A stretch of DNA of 64,000 bases from Pseudoflavonifractor sp. MSJ-30 (GTDB taxonomy: Bacteria; Bacillota; Clostridia; Oscillospirales; Oscillospiraceae), in the NCBI RefSeq assembly GCF_018918045.1, contig NZ_JAHLPU010000018.1:1-64000 (forward strand). Reading direction: 5' to 3'. Positions 8,282 to 16,148 of the stretch are shown here, piece by piece (positions within the stretch are counted from its first letter, which is position 1; every line of letters begins with the position of its first letter). A program made the translations under genes and the position numbers. A model generated the notes under the pieces. It searched no databases. It saw only the letters and a program-made list of their open reading frames with translations, and had not been told where the DNA came from.

Positions 8282-8339
8282 GCCCCAACGCAGACAAGGG
8301 TGTTTCTGTTTTTTGGGGCCGTAAAACAGAAAAGGAGGG
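8282..8339 (+). promoter_or_regulatory. structured leader of trmK, possible pseudoknot at the ribosome site
   Basis: Two complementary pairs interleave: GCCCCAA (8282-8288) with TTGGGGC (8313-8319), and TTTCTGTTTT (8303-8312) with AAAACAGAAA (8323-8332). The last arm abuts AGGAGGG (8333-8339). This order is H-type pseudoknot topology, though the 3-base third loop may be too short for all pairs to form together. Confidence 0.3.
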
Positions 8340-8345
8340 CCACCT

Positions 8346-9017
8346 ATGAAACTCCCTATTTCCCAGCGGCTGCTGGCCTGCTGCGGCTATATTGACCCCG
8401 GGGCACGGGTGGCGGATGTGGGCTGCGATCACGGGTATCTGGCCATCCATCTGCTGCAATCCGGGCTTGCCTCCCGGGTCTATGCCTCGGATATCCGCCC
8501 CGGGCCTCTGGACAGCGCCCGGCGGAACGGCGAAAAATTCGGCGTTTCTGAAAAAATCGCCTATTTTTTATCTGACGGCGTGCGGGATGTTCCCAGAGAT
8601 TTTGATACGCTGGTCTGCGCCGGAATGGGCGCGGACGTGATGATCTCCATTCTGGAGGCGGCTCCCTGGCTGCGGAGCAACCGCTGCAAGCTCATTTTAC
8701 AGTGCCAGTCCAAAACGCCCCTGCTGCGGAAATATTTGAGTGAAACCGGCTGGCAGATTCGCCGGGAGCGGGTCTTGAAGGACGGACGGTTTCTCTATAC
8801 CGTTATAGAAGCTGTCTGGTCCCCCGGTACGGTGTTGACACCGGGACAGTGCTATGTCTCCCCCGCCATGCTGGCAGCCAAAGACGCGCTGCTTCCTGAT
8901 TACATTTGCCGGGTCACGGACCATTTGGAGCTTTCCGTCCGCAATCAGGCGGACATCTCCCAGTGGGAAAAAGACGCCTGCGGGGAACTGAAACGTTTGC
9001 GGGAGGAAATGGTATGA
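8346..9017 (+). CDS. trmK: tRNA (adenine(22)-N1)-methyltransferase TrmK
   Basis: 223 residues. S-adenosylmethionine-dependent Rossmann methyltransferase that methylates A22 of some tRNAs. Motif I is VADVGCDHGYLAIHLL (about 21-36), followed by ASDIRPGPL and the family-typical CAGMGADVMISIL (the catalytic-region GMG). A C-terminal helical domain runs from about 165. Length matches Firmicute TrmK. Its stop overlaps the start of the Nif3 gene by ATGA, the usual trmK-nif3 pairing in Firmicutes. The leader shows potential structure (8282-8339). Confidence 0.95.
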   Translation: MKLPISQRLLACCGYIDPGARVADVGCDHGYLAIHLLQSGLASRVYASDIRPGPLDSARRNGEKFGVSEKIAYFLSDGVRDVPRDFDTLVCAGMGADVMISILEAAPWLRSNRCKLILQCQSKTPLLRKYLSETGWQIRRERVLKDGRFLYTVIEAVWSPGTVLTPGQCYVSPAMLAAKDALLPDYICRVTDHLELSVRNQADISQWEKDACGELKRLREEMV

Positions 9018-9778
9018 CGCTTTCATCGCAAATTTACGATTTTCTGGACGCTCTGGCTCCACGGGAACTGGCCATGGACTGGGACAACTGCGGCTTGCAG
9101 ATCGGTTCCCGGGATTTGGCCGTCAGCAAGGTCCTGGTCGCCCTGGATCCCTTTGAGGATGTATGCCGGGAGGCAATCGCGGTTGGCGCGGAGCTGGTCG
9201 TTACCCACCACCCTCTGTTCTTCGATCCCATCAGGGCTGTGACAGACGAGACTGCCGTGGGCCGGGCCGCCGCCCTGTTGATTCGCGGCGGAATCAGCCT
9301 CTACAGCTGCCATACGGACCTGGACATTGCCCCCGGCGGCGTCAACGACTGCCTGGCCCGGGCTTTGGGGCTTGAAAGCATCGAGACCTTTGGCAGTGAA
9401 AATCTCCTGCGCCGGGGCATTATCCCGGAGCAGCCTCTGGCGGAATTTCTGGAAGCCGTAAAAACAAAACTTGGCTGTCCGGGACTTCGGTATGCGGACG
9501 CCGGGAAGCCCTGCCGGAGAATCGCCGTGGGCGGCGGCGCCTGCGCGGACGCGATCCCGGATGCCGTCGGCGCCGGGTGCGACACCTTCGTGACCTCCGA
9601 CGTCAAATACAACCGGTTCTGGGACGCCTTTGATCTCGGCCTGAATCTCATCGATGCCGGGCATTTCTACACGGAAAACCCGGTTTGTACCTATCTGGCA
9701 GAAAAAATCCGGGGGCGTTTTCCGGAATTGACGGTGCAAATTTCCCAAAACCATAAGGATTGCATGAAATTCTTCTGA
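9014..9778 (+). CDS. Nif3-like dinuclear metal centre hexameric protein
   Basis: 254 residues from the ATG at 9014, which overlaps the trmK stop (ATGA) and follows GGGAGG. NIF3/YbgI family: GLQIGS near the start, the metal ligands in VVTHHPLFF and SCHTDLD, and in the C-terminal half DAGHFYTENP. It lacks the inserted PII-like middle domain of longer homologues. The family forms toroidal hexamers with a dimetal site; it has been called GTP cyclohydrolase-like but the true substrate is unsettled. Co-translated with trmK. Confidence 0.93.
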   Translation: MTLSSQIYDFLDALAPRELAMDWDNCGLQIGSRDLAVSKVLVALDPFEDVCREAIAVGAELVVTHHPLFFDPIRAVTDETAVGRAAALLIRGGISLYSCHTDLDIAPGGVNDCLARALGLESIETFGSENLLRRGIIPEQPLAEFLEAVKTKLGCPGLRYADAGKPCRRIAVGGGACADAIPDAVGAGCDTFVTSDVKYNRFWDAFDLGLNLIDAGHFYTENPVCTYLAEKIRGRFPELTVQISQNHKDCMKFF

Positions 9779-9785
9779 TAAGCCG

Positions 9786-9814
9786 TTGATTTTTCCGAAA
9801 AATGGCGTTATAAT
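9786..9814 (+). promoter_or_regulatory. sigma-A promoter of yebC
   Basis: TTGATT (9786-9791), 17-base spacer, TATAAT (9809-9814); ATG lies 47 bases further on. Confidence 0.75.
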
Positions 9815-9861
9815 AAGTTGAACATTTTTGAAAACCATTCCAGAAAGGGAAGATAACCAAT

Positions 9862-10596
9862 ATGTCCGGACATTCCAAATGGCATAACATTCAGAAAACC
9901 AAGGGCGCACAGGACGCAAAGCGCGCCGCTTCCTTTACGAAGATCGCAAAGGAAATGATTGTAGCTGTGAAGGAGGGCGGCGGCTCTGCCGATCCCACTT
10001 ACAACTCCCGCCTGGCTACCGTCATCACCAAGGCCAAGGCCGCCAATATGCCCAACGACAACATCAAGCGTGTCCTGGAAAAGGCCAGCTCTGCCGGTTC
10101 CGGCGAGAACTACGAATCCATTACTTACGAAGGCTACGGTCCCGGCGGCGTTGCCGTCATCGTGGAAACCATGACCGACAACCGGAACCGCACCGCCGGT
10201 TCTGTTCGCCACCACTTCGACAAGTATGGCGGAAATCTGGGCGCCAACGGCTGCGTGAGCTGGAGCTTCGATAAGAAGGGCGTGCTGGTCATTGACAACG
10301 AAGACGGCGACTACGAGGAAGACCAGGTCATGATGGACGCCATGGACTGCGGCGCGGATGATTTCGAGGCCGATGACGATGTGTTCACCGTCTACACCAC
10401 CCCCGATGACTTCAACGCCGTGGCAGACGCGCTGACCGCAAAGAAGTATTCCTTCGTCTCCGCACAGATTGAAATGGTTCCCCAGAACTATGTCAAGCTG
10501 TCCCCCGAGGACGCCGAAAAGATGGAGAAGATGCTGGAGCTGTTCGACGACGACGACGACGTTCAGAACACCTGGCACAACTGGGATCAGGATTGA
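9862..10596 (+). CDS. YebC/PmpR family (TACO1-like) protein
   Basis: 244 residues; starts with the diagnostic MSGHSKWHNIQKTKGAQD and keeps the three-domain plan of the family. Gram-positive members act either as DNA-binding regulators or as translation factors that relieve ribosome stalling at proline runs; the sequence alone does not decide. An acidic patch (FDDDDDVQ) lies at the C-terminus. Own promoter upstream and a strong terminator downstream make it monocistronic. Confidence 0.95.
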   Translation: MSGHSKWHNIQKTKGAQDAKRAASFTKIAKEMIVAVKEGGGSADPTYNSRLATVITKAKAANMPNDNIKRVLEKASSAGSGENYESITYEGYGPGGVAVIVETMTDNRNRTAGSVRHHFDKYGGNLGANGCVSWSFDKKGVLVIDNEDGDYEEDQVMMDAMDCGADDFEADDDVFTVYTTPDDFNAVADALTAKKYSFVSAQIEMVPQNYVKLSPEDAEKMEKMLELFDDDDDVQNTWHNWDQD

Positions 10597-10606
10597 TTTT
10601 CACAAG

Positions 10607-10636
10607 AGTACCGCAGGAATCTGCGGTACTTTTTTT
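10607..10636 (+). terminator. rho-independent terminator of yebC
   Basis: AGTACCGCAG-gaat-CTGCGGTACT stem followed by a run of at least six T. Confidence 0.92.
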
Positions 10637-10750
10637 GCCCTTGCGTTCTGCCCTTCCCTGTGGTAAACTATCCCTGGTTGGAAAAAGTGGGAAATACCTA
10701 TGCTTTTTCTGCCGGATGCGGTACAAAGAAAATCAGATAAGGTGATTGCA

Positions 10751-12613
10751 ATGAAGCAAAAATGGATTTTACTGTTATGTCTGCTGCTGGCCTTGAGTTT
10801 TGCGGGCTGCGGCAAGCAGACTGCCTCTCACACGGATGCCCGGCAGGCGGAATCCACCGCCGCGGAAACAACCGAAACGGTGCCTGAGACCACAGTCCCG
10901 GCCGATGGGAACCCCAGCGATGTGACATGCAAGGGCTCCTACCGGGCGGATGCCACCAACAGCAGCCTTGTAGCCGCCGTGGGCGGCAAGCAGCTGACCA
11001 ACGACATGCTGCAGGTCTACTATGAGCTGGAGGTTGCCAGCTATATGGCCGCTGATCCGGAAACGGCCCCCGACCTGACCCAGAGTCTGGATACCCAGAG
11101 TTGTCCCATGGACGGCTCCGTCAACAGCTGGCAGCAGTATTTTCTGAAAAAGGCCATTGACCGGTGGTATCATGTGCAGGCTTTGATCATCGCCTCCGAG
11201 GAAAAGCCCGTGCCTCTGGATGAGGCCTTTGCCCCGAACGAGGAGCTGCACGAGGAATGCATGGTCAACATTCCCGCCATCAAATTCCTTTATGGGGAAC
11301 AGAAATATTATGTTCCGAACACCATGCACCAGGCCTACCTGGATTCCCTGTCCGAGACGCTCCAGGGCCAGACACTGCGGGCGGCGGAGGACATCAATCT
11401 TGCCTATATGTATCTGACCACCATGGGCTACTATCTGGAGCCGACGGACGAAGAACTGGCAGCCGCGACCCGGACAGGCGGCGAAACCTATGTGGATATC
11501 CGTCATGTGCTTCTGCAGCCCGAGGATTCTTCCAGTGAACGCAGCTGGACGGATTGCGAACGCAGAGCGGAACGGCTGCTGGCCTCCTGGAAATCCAGTT
11601 TCCGCCGCGGTGAGGGCAGCTTTGCCGAGCTTGCCTACAATGAGTCCAGGGAAGAGGCTACCCGCAAAGAGGGCGGCTTCTACTACCAGCTCCATAAGGG
11701 ACAGCTGCCCCAGGAGCTGGACGACTGGTGCTTTGATCCTGAGCGGGCTGCCGGAGATACCACCGTCATCCAGACGGACAGCGGCATCCATATGCTCTAT
11801 ATCTCCCGGGTCTATTCCGCCGGTGAAGCTGAAAGCGAAGCGGCAGCGAAGCAGCAGAAACTGGCGGACTTTGTGAAGGAATGCCTGGACGGGAACGCGC
11901 TGAGCGTATCCTATTCCGCTATTGTCCTACAGGACCCGACCCAGACCACTACATACGATTCCATTCTGTACCCCGACATTGCCCACGAGCGGTACCCGGA
12001 GATTCCCATCTATTTGCAGCAGGATTTCGGCGACACCATGTACGGCAACTACAAGCTCCGTTCCCACGGCTGCGGCATTACAAGCCTGGCCATGCTCTCC
12101 ACCTACATGACGGATACAGAGCTGACGCCCCCCACCCTTTGTGCCCGCTACGGCAAATACTGTCACAGCAACGGCACAGACTGTATGATCTTCAAATATG
12201 AGCCTCCGGTCCTCGGCTTCTACCTGAAGAAGCAGACCTATAAGCCCGAAGAGGCCAAGCAGGCGCTGGAGGACGGCTATGTAGTTGTCTCCTCCCAGAT
12301 CAAGGGCTATTGGACCCGGGGCGGCCACTATATTGTGTTGGAAAGCATTGATGAAGACGGCGTGCAGGTCCGGGACTCCAATGTCTACAACTACAAGCGT
12401 CTGCCCGCCCACCAGCAGGATCGCCATGCCTGGAGCGACATTACCCCAAAGAGCACCTCCTACTGGATCTACGAAAAGAAGCAGACCACCTCTCCCCTGT
12501 GCACCCGCTGCGGTGACCCCAGCCAGGCAGGTGATACCATCTTTACCGGCGACTATCTCTGCCGGCGCTGTGAAGAGGCGCTTGCCCGGAGAAACTTCTT
12601 TCTGGGACTGTAA
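10751..12613 (+). CDS. lipoprotein fusing parvulin, C39-like peptidase and zinc ribbon
   Basis: 620 residues from the ATG at 10751. Signal peptide with lipobox ending FAGC (Cys20), then a Ser/Thr/Glu-rich linker. Residues about 70-235 resemble the SurA/PrsA N-terminal helical chaperone region. About 241-360 is a PPIC/parvulin domain (YVDIRHVLLQPE, FAELAYNES, KEGGFYY, SGIHMLYI). About 418-570 is a papain-like C39-type peptidase domain with a plausible Cys in HGCGITSLAM (about 440), His in GGHYIVLES and Asp in VRDSN. The last 40 residues carry CTRCG...CRRCEEAL, a CxxC-CxxC zinc-ribbon pattern. A secreted foldase-protease is inferred. Downstream 266 bases hold two hairpins. Confidence 0.85.
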   Translation: MKQKWILLLCLLLALSFAGCGKQTASHTDARQAESTAAETTETVPETTVPADGNPSDVTCKGSYRADATNSSLVAAVGGKQLTNDMLQVYYELEVASYMAADPETAPDLTQSLDTQSCPMDGSVNSWQQYFLKKAIDRWYHVQALIIASEEKPVPLDEAFAPNEELHEECMVNIPAIKFLYGEQKYYVPNTMHQAYLDSLSETLQGQTLRAAEDINLAYMYLTTMGYYLEPTDEELAAATRTGGETYVDIRHVLLQPEDSSSERSWTDCERRAERLLASWKSSFRRGEGSFAELAYNESREEATRKEGGFYYQLHKGQLPQELDDWCFDPERAAGDTTVIQTDSGIHMLYISRVYSAGEAESEAAAKQQKLADFVKECLDGNALSVSYSAIVLQDPTQTTTYDSILYPDIAHERYPEIPIYLQQDFGDTMYGNYKLRSHGCGITSLAMLSTYMTDTELTPPTLCARYGKYCHSNGTDCMIFKYEPPVLGFYLKKQTYKPEEAKQALEDGYVVVSSQIKGYWTRGGHYIVLESIDEDGVQVRDSNVYNYKRLPAHQQDRHAWSDITPKSTSYWIYEKKQTTSPLCTRCGDPSQAGDTIFTGDYLCRRCEEALARRNFFLGL

Positions 12614-12624
12614 AAACTTCAGGG

Positions 12625-12683
12625 GCCGTCTCATGATGTAATTTATAAAGGGTGGTTTCCGCCAGGTATTACATCATGACGGC
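12625..12683. repeat. long nested inverted repeat
   Basis: GCCGTC-TC-ATGATGTAAT (12625-12642) pairs with ATTACATCATGACGGC (12668-12683), leaving a 2-base bulge. Inside the loop GGTGG (12651-12655) pairs with CCGCC (12659-12663). No T-run follows. It could be a structured RNA end or a remnant of a small mobile element; neither is proven. Confidence 0.55.
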
Positions 12684-12726
12684 AGCTCATTTGTGGTGAA
12701 TGAAAGCAGTTATGAATTACGCAGAG

Positions 12727-12760
12727 AATCCCTCACACTTTTCAGTTGGTGTGAGGGATT
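12727..12760. terminator. hairpin terminator AATCCCTCACAC
   Basis: Perfect 12-bp stem AATCCCTCACAC/GTGTGAGGGATT with a 10-base loop, followed by TTTTC-like bases. The stem shares ATCCCTCACA with the hairpin after glnS (36306-36341). Confidence 0.6.
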
Positions 12761-12879
12761 TTCACAGTCAAATATATCATCCATCTCTCTGAAAATAGTT
12801 TTTGGAACTTTCCGAGAATTAAATTTGATGAATCTGCTTGTGCGCCTTGCCTGGGAGGGGTAAATCTCTGCTTGCATTT

Positions 12880-13380
12880 TTACGCGCTCAGGCTTGTCCG
12901 CAGATAATCGAGGGCCTCCGGAGCCGACAGACCCAGGACGGCCTCAATTTCGCTGGATAGCATCTTCTCAGCGTCATGCAGGAAGTTTTCGTCACACATA
13001 TGCAGCCGTTTGCCAAGGGCCTTTTGCGCTGTGCGGTGGGCATAGATGGAATAAATCGTCTGCAATAGCGTTTCCCGGCAGCCGGAACCGGCCAGCTCCC
13101 GATAGGACTGCTTTCGCTTATTTTCATCCGCGATCCAGTTGCTGGTATGCACTGCCGGGGAGGCCAGCAGGTTTTCCCACTCTTCTTTGGAAATCAGTGC
13201 CGTAAGCCGGGACATGGCGGCGGTGTTCTGGATTGGAACCATGAATTGGCTGCCGCTCTTCCCGGTGGATTCCAGCACAAGATACTGCTGCCTCACCTTA
13301 TTGACCACCTGTTCCTGCATTTCCTTCACCCGGCACACGCCATGGACACCGTAGACGACCAGTTCGTCCACCTGAAACAT
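12880..13380 (-). CDS. CarD family transcription regulator
   Basis: 166 residues. The N-terminal CarD/TRCF RNA-polymerase interaction domain is clear (VDELVVYGVHGVCRV start, then YLVLES, VPIQN). A helical C-terminal domain (about 70-160) of the type that contacts promoter DNA follows. CarD proteins bind the RNA polymerase beta subunit and stabilise open complexes. The gene lies downstream of asnB but behind the asnB terminator and has its own A/T-rich promoter region. Confidence 0.93.
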   Translation of the reverse strand: MFQVDELVVYGVHGVCRVKEMQEQVVNKVRQQYLVLESTGKSGSQFMVPIQNTAAMSRLTALISKEEWENLLASPAVHTSNWIADENKRKQSYRELAGSGCRETLLQTIYSIYAHRTAQKALGKRLHMCDENFLHDAEKMLSSEIEAVLGLSAPEALDYLRTSLSA

Positions 13381-13414
13381 TGGAAAAACCTCCTCTTGAC
13401 AAAATTTATCTATA

Positions 13415-13443
13415 GTGATATGATATCATTTTTTTAATGTAAA
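13415..13443 (-). promoter_or_regulatory. probable promoter of carD
   Basis: Minus strand TTTACA (13438-13443), 17-base spacer, TATCAC (13415-13420). The palindrome ATGATATCAT (13420-13429 region) lies in the spacer and could be an operator. Confidence 0.45.
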
Positions 13444-13497
13444 AAGCAAATGGCGTTTTTCACGAATTTTTACCGAATTTCTTTCGCAATATTCACA

Positions 13498-13531
13498 AAA
13501 AAGCTGCTGTCGTAGAAAACAGCAGCTTTTT
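13498..13531 (-). terminator. terminator of asnB
   Basis: AAAAAGCTGCTGT/ACAGCAGCTTTTT stem, 8-base loop. On the minus strand the stem is followed by T-rich sequence just after the asnB stop; it can work in both directions. Confidence 0.9.
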
Positions 13532-13537
13532 CTATCT

Positions 13538-15358
13538 CTAAAATTGAAAATTTATCCCATAGTGTTCAAGCCAGAAATTAATTTGCAGGAAATAGGCTTT
13601 TTTCTGGGGTCTCCCCATCAGCTGACCGTACCAGGGCCATTGCGTGTCGCGCTCCAAAAAGGTTCGCAGGGCAGCACGGTCCACCAGAGCAAACAGCGGA
13701 GCATCCTTTTTCAGTAGACTGTTCATTTTTTCCGTAAGCAGCGCTTCATATCCCGGGTCAAAGGTTTTGGGATAAGGACTCTTCTTCCGGTGGGCCACCG
13801 CCTTCGGCAGCAGATCGCCGCAGGCATACCGCAGCAGGCCCTTTTCCTCACTCCGGTAGTCCTTATATTCCCATGGAACGCCGTAGAGGTATTCCGCGAT
13901 CCGATAGTCGCAGAAAGGCACCCGGACTTCCAGGCCGCTGTACATGCTCATGCGGTCCTTTCGGTCCAAAAGCGTCTGCATGAACCAGCGGAAATTCAGA
14001 TTCACCATTTCCTTCATCCGAATTTCCCGGGGACTCTGCCCCGGGAGAATGTCGCTTTCCCGGCAGGTCTGCCGGTAGGCTTCCATGACATACTCCCGGC
14101 CGTCCAGCCATTTCGCAAGGTCCGGGTGCAGCAGGGCACAGCGATCCGAGGTGTTCTGTGCCCAGGGGAACCCTTCCCGCGCCCGGACCTCCGGGTCGCG
14201 GTACCATGGGTACCCTCCGAAGATTTCATCGGCGCATTCCCCGGACAGGGCGACCTTCACATGCTTTCGGATCTCCTTGCAGAAGGCCAGCAGAGAAAAA
14301 TCCACGTCCGCCATCCCCGGCAGATCCCGGGCGATGGTGGCCTCCTCCAGGCTGCCTGCCAATATCTCCGGCGGCAGCTCCGTTAAATGCTGGTCTGAAT
14401 GCAGGAAGTCCGCCATGAGGTCAATGTAGTCGCTGTCGGCGGTGGGCTGGAACTTTCCGGCCTGGAAATAACGCTGGTTGCCGGGATAGCCCACAGAGAA
14501 GGTGGACAGCCTCTCCCCCTTTTGCTCCAGAATGCCCGCGCAGACGGCGCTGATCAGGCTGGAATCCAGCCCTCCGGAGAGAAAACACCCAATGGGCACA
14601 TCGGAGACCATCTGCCGCCGGATGGAATCCAGCACCAGACTGCGGGTATGTTCCGCGGTCTGCTGAAAATTCTCCCGATGCTCCCGGTCCCGGAGGAACC
14701 AATAGCGGGTCACCTCCAGCTTTCCGTCTGTATAATAGGCATAATGTCCCGGTTCCAATTCCCGGACGCCCGCAAATACGCCGCTGCCGGGCCTCCGCCC
14801 TGGGCCCAGCAGTAAGATTTCAGCGGCACCTTCCCTGTCCAGCACCGCGCTGCTTCGGGGATGGGCCAGAATGGTTTTAAGTTCTGAAGCAAACAGCAGT
14901 TCGTTTCCGAGGATCTGATAGAAAAGGGGCTTTACGCCGATGCGGTCCCTGGCCAGGAACAGTCTTTGCCGCTTTTCTTCCCAGATGCCAAAGGCAAAGA
15001 TGCCGTTTAGCTTTTGGAGACAGCTTTCCCCCCACTGGGCATAGCTGTGCAGGACCACCTCCGTATCGGAGTGTGTCTCAAAACAGTGCCCCAATTTTTC
15101 CAGAGCATTTCGCGTTTCCGCCGTGTTGTACAGCTCTCCGTTATAGGTAATGGCGTAATTCTCTCCTGCCCAGCCGCATTTCATAGGCTGGACGCCGCCC
15201 TGAGGGTCGATAATGGCCAGACGGGTATGCAACAGAGTGCAGGCTCCGGTTTTGTAGCAGCCCCGGCCGTCCGGCCCACGGCGGGCCATGGTTTGCAGCA
15301 TGGCTTCTATTGTTGCTTCCTCCATCGGCAGTCCGATACAGCCGGATATGGCACACAT
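13538..15358 (-). CDS. asnB: asparagine synthase (glutamine-hydrolysing)
   Basis: 606 residues. N-terminal class II glutamine amidotransferase with the catalytic Cys2 (MCAISG), then RRGPDG, NGELYN and HSDTEV. The C-terminal ATP-pyrophosphatase domain has the PP-loop SGGLDSS and the SGECADEIFGGYPWY signature. It converts aspartate plus glutamine and ATP to asparagine. It is monocistronic, divergent from the 15452 gene, with a strong terminator. A related amidotransferase acting on cell-wall precursors is possible, but overall motifs fit AsnB. Confidence 0.94.
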   Translation of the reverse strand: MCAISGCIGLPMEEATIEAMLQTMARRGPDGRGCYKTGACTLLHTRLAIIDPQGGVQPMKCGWAGENYAITYNGELYNTAETRNALEKLGHCFETHSDTEVVLHSYAQWGESCLQKLNGIFAFGIWEEKRQRLFLARDRIGVKPLFYQILGNELLFASELKTILAHPRSSAVLDREGAAEILLLGPGRRPGSGVFAGVRELEPGHYAYYTDGKLEVTRYWFLRDREHRENFQQTAEHTRSLVLDSIRRQMVSDVPIGCFLSGGLDSSLISAVCAGILEQKGERLSTFSVGYPGNQRYFQAGKFQPTADSDYIDLMADFLHSDQHLTELPPEILAGSLEEATIARDLPGMADVDFSLLAFCKEIRKHVKVALSGECADEIFGGYPWYRDPEVRAREGFPWAQNTSDRCALLHPDLAKWLDGREYVMEAYRQTCRESDILPGQSPREIRMKEMVNLNFRWFMQTLLDRKDRMSMYSGLEVRVPFCDYRIAEYLYGVPWEYKDYRSEEKGLLRYACGDLLPKAVAHRKKSPYPKTFDPGYEALLTEKMNSLLKKDAPLFALVDRAALRTFLERDTQWPWYGQLMGRPQKKAYFLQINFWLEHYGINFQF

Positions 15359-15451
15359 AAGATCACGCTCCCGGGTCTATCCTATGCCGATTCCTTTCAA
15401 AGGATGCATGTTTTTCTTCCGGGCGCAAATACTACCCGGGAGGTGACGCAT

Positions 15452-15880
15452 ATGAAAACCAGCCAGGAGTTACTTTCCTCGATTCTGAAAACTACACAAA
15501 TGGGCCAGACGGGTATCCGCAGCGTGCTGGACACTACGCTGGAACCGGAGCTGCGTCGGGCGCTGACGCAGCAGCTGAAGGAATACGACGGCATCGAGAC
15601 GGAAGCCCACGCCATCGCCTCCCAGCGCGGCTGGGAGCTGCAGGAACTGGATAGCGCCGTTCGCTTCCTCTCAAACATGACCGTAAGGATGCGGCTCACC
15701 GGAGCGGACGCAACGTCAAAGATTTCCGAAATGATGATTCAGGGCAATACCAGGGGCCTGGTCAAATGCCTGCGGGGCCAGCATCACTGCGAAGGCAAAG
15801 ACAACCGGGTAGACACCCTCACCCAGAAGCTCATCGACACCCAGACCAACAACATCCGCCAGATGCGGCCCTTTCTGTAA
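15452..15880 (+). CDS. ferritin-like helical-bundle protein of unknown function
   Basis: 142 residues; start at 15452 chosen for GGGAGGTG 9 bases upstream. Predicted almost entirely helical, with four amphipathic stretches. Landmarks are LKEYDGIETEAH, MMIQGNTRGLVK and the end TLTQKLIDTQTNNIRQM, resembling DUF2383-type four-helix proteins common in spore-forming Clostridia. No certain metal-ligand set was identified. It is divergent from asnB and followed by a repeat-bearing gap, then by the cortex-lytic-like cluster. The function is unknown. Confidence 0.7.
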   Translation: MKTSQELLSSILKTTQMGQTGIRSVLDTTLEPELRRALTQQLKEYDGIETEAHAIASQRGWELQELDSAVRFLSNMTVRMRLTGADATSKISEMMIQGNTRGLVKCLRGQHHCEGKDNRVDTLTQKLIDTQTNNIRQMRPFL

Positions 15881-15928
15881 AAAGCCTTCTCCCAGGGGCA
15901 ATGTCTTCAGCTTAAGGGGTTCACTGTG

Positions 15929-15950
15929 GGGCCGATGCCCGCATCGGCCC
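15929..15950. repeat. dispersed GGGCCGATG palindrome
   Basis: GGGCCGATGC-CC-GCATCGGCCC, a 10-bp perfect inverted repeat in the gap after the 15452-15880 gene. Confidence 0.75.
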
Positions 15951-15965
15951 AAGTTCAAAGGGCTT

Positions 15966-16037
15966 TGCGTCGGTAAAATCAAACGCACCACCCTATTGCC
16001 GCACCGGCGGGGCGATGTGGGCATCGCCTCCGACGCA
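15966..16037. repeat. compound palindrome containing a GGCGATG repeat
   Basis: An outer inverted repeat TGCGTCGG (15966-15973)/CCGACGCA (16030-16037) encloses an inner GGCGATG-TGGG-CATCGCC (16011-16028). It is 16 bases beyond the preceding palindrome, so the gap 15881-16148 holds two family members. Confidence 0.6.
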
Positions 16038-16110
16038 CCGAAGCTGACGCCGCGCTTAAGTTGATGACAGCCCCCGGTGGAAGGTTTTTGCACCCTTTTT
16101 GCCCCTTCCG

Positions 16111-16118
16111 CATATACT
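16111..16118 (+). promoter_or_regulatory. possible sigma-E type -10 box of the SleC-like cluster
   Basis: CATATACT matches the mother-cell sigma-E -10 consensus CATACANT in 7 of 8 positions and lies 31 bases before the start codon. The -35 region is poor, so this is tentative. Confidence 0.3.
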
Positions 16119-16148
16119 GTACGAGAAACCTTTCAAGGAGGGAAACCC

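Noticed and set aside
12690-12812. 30-codon plus-strand frame MKAVMNYAENPSHF
   Set aside because: It runs through the hairpin at 12727-12760 and has no convincing ribosome site.
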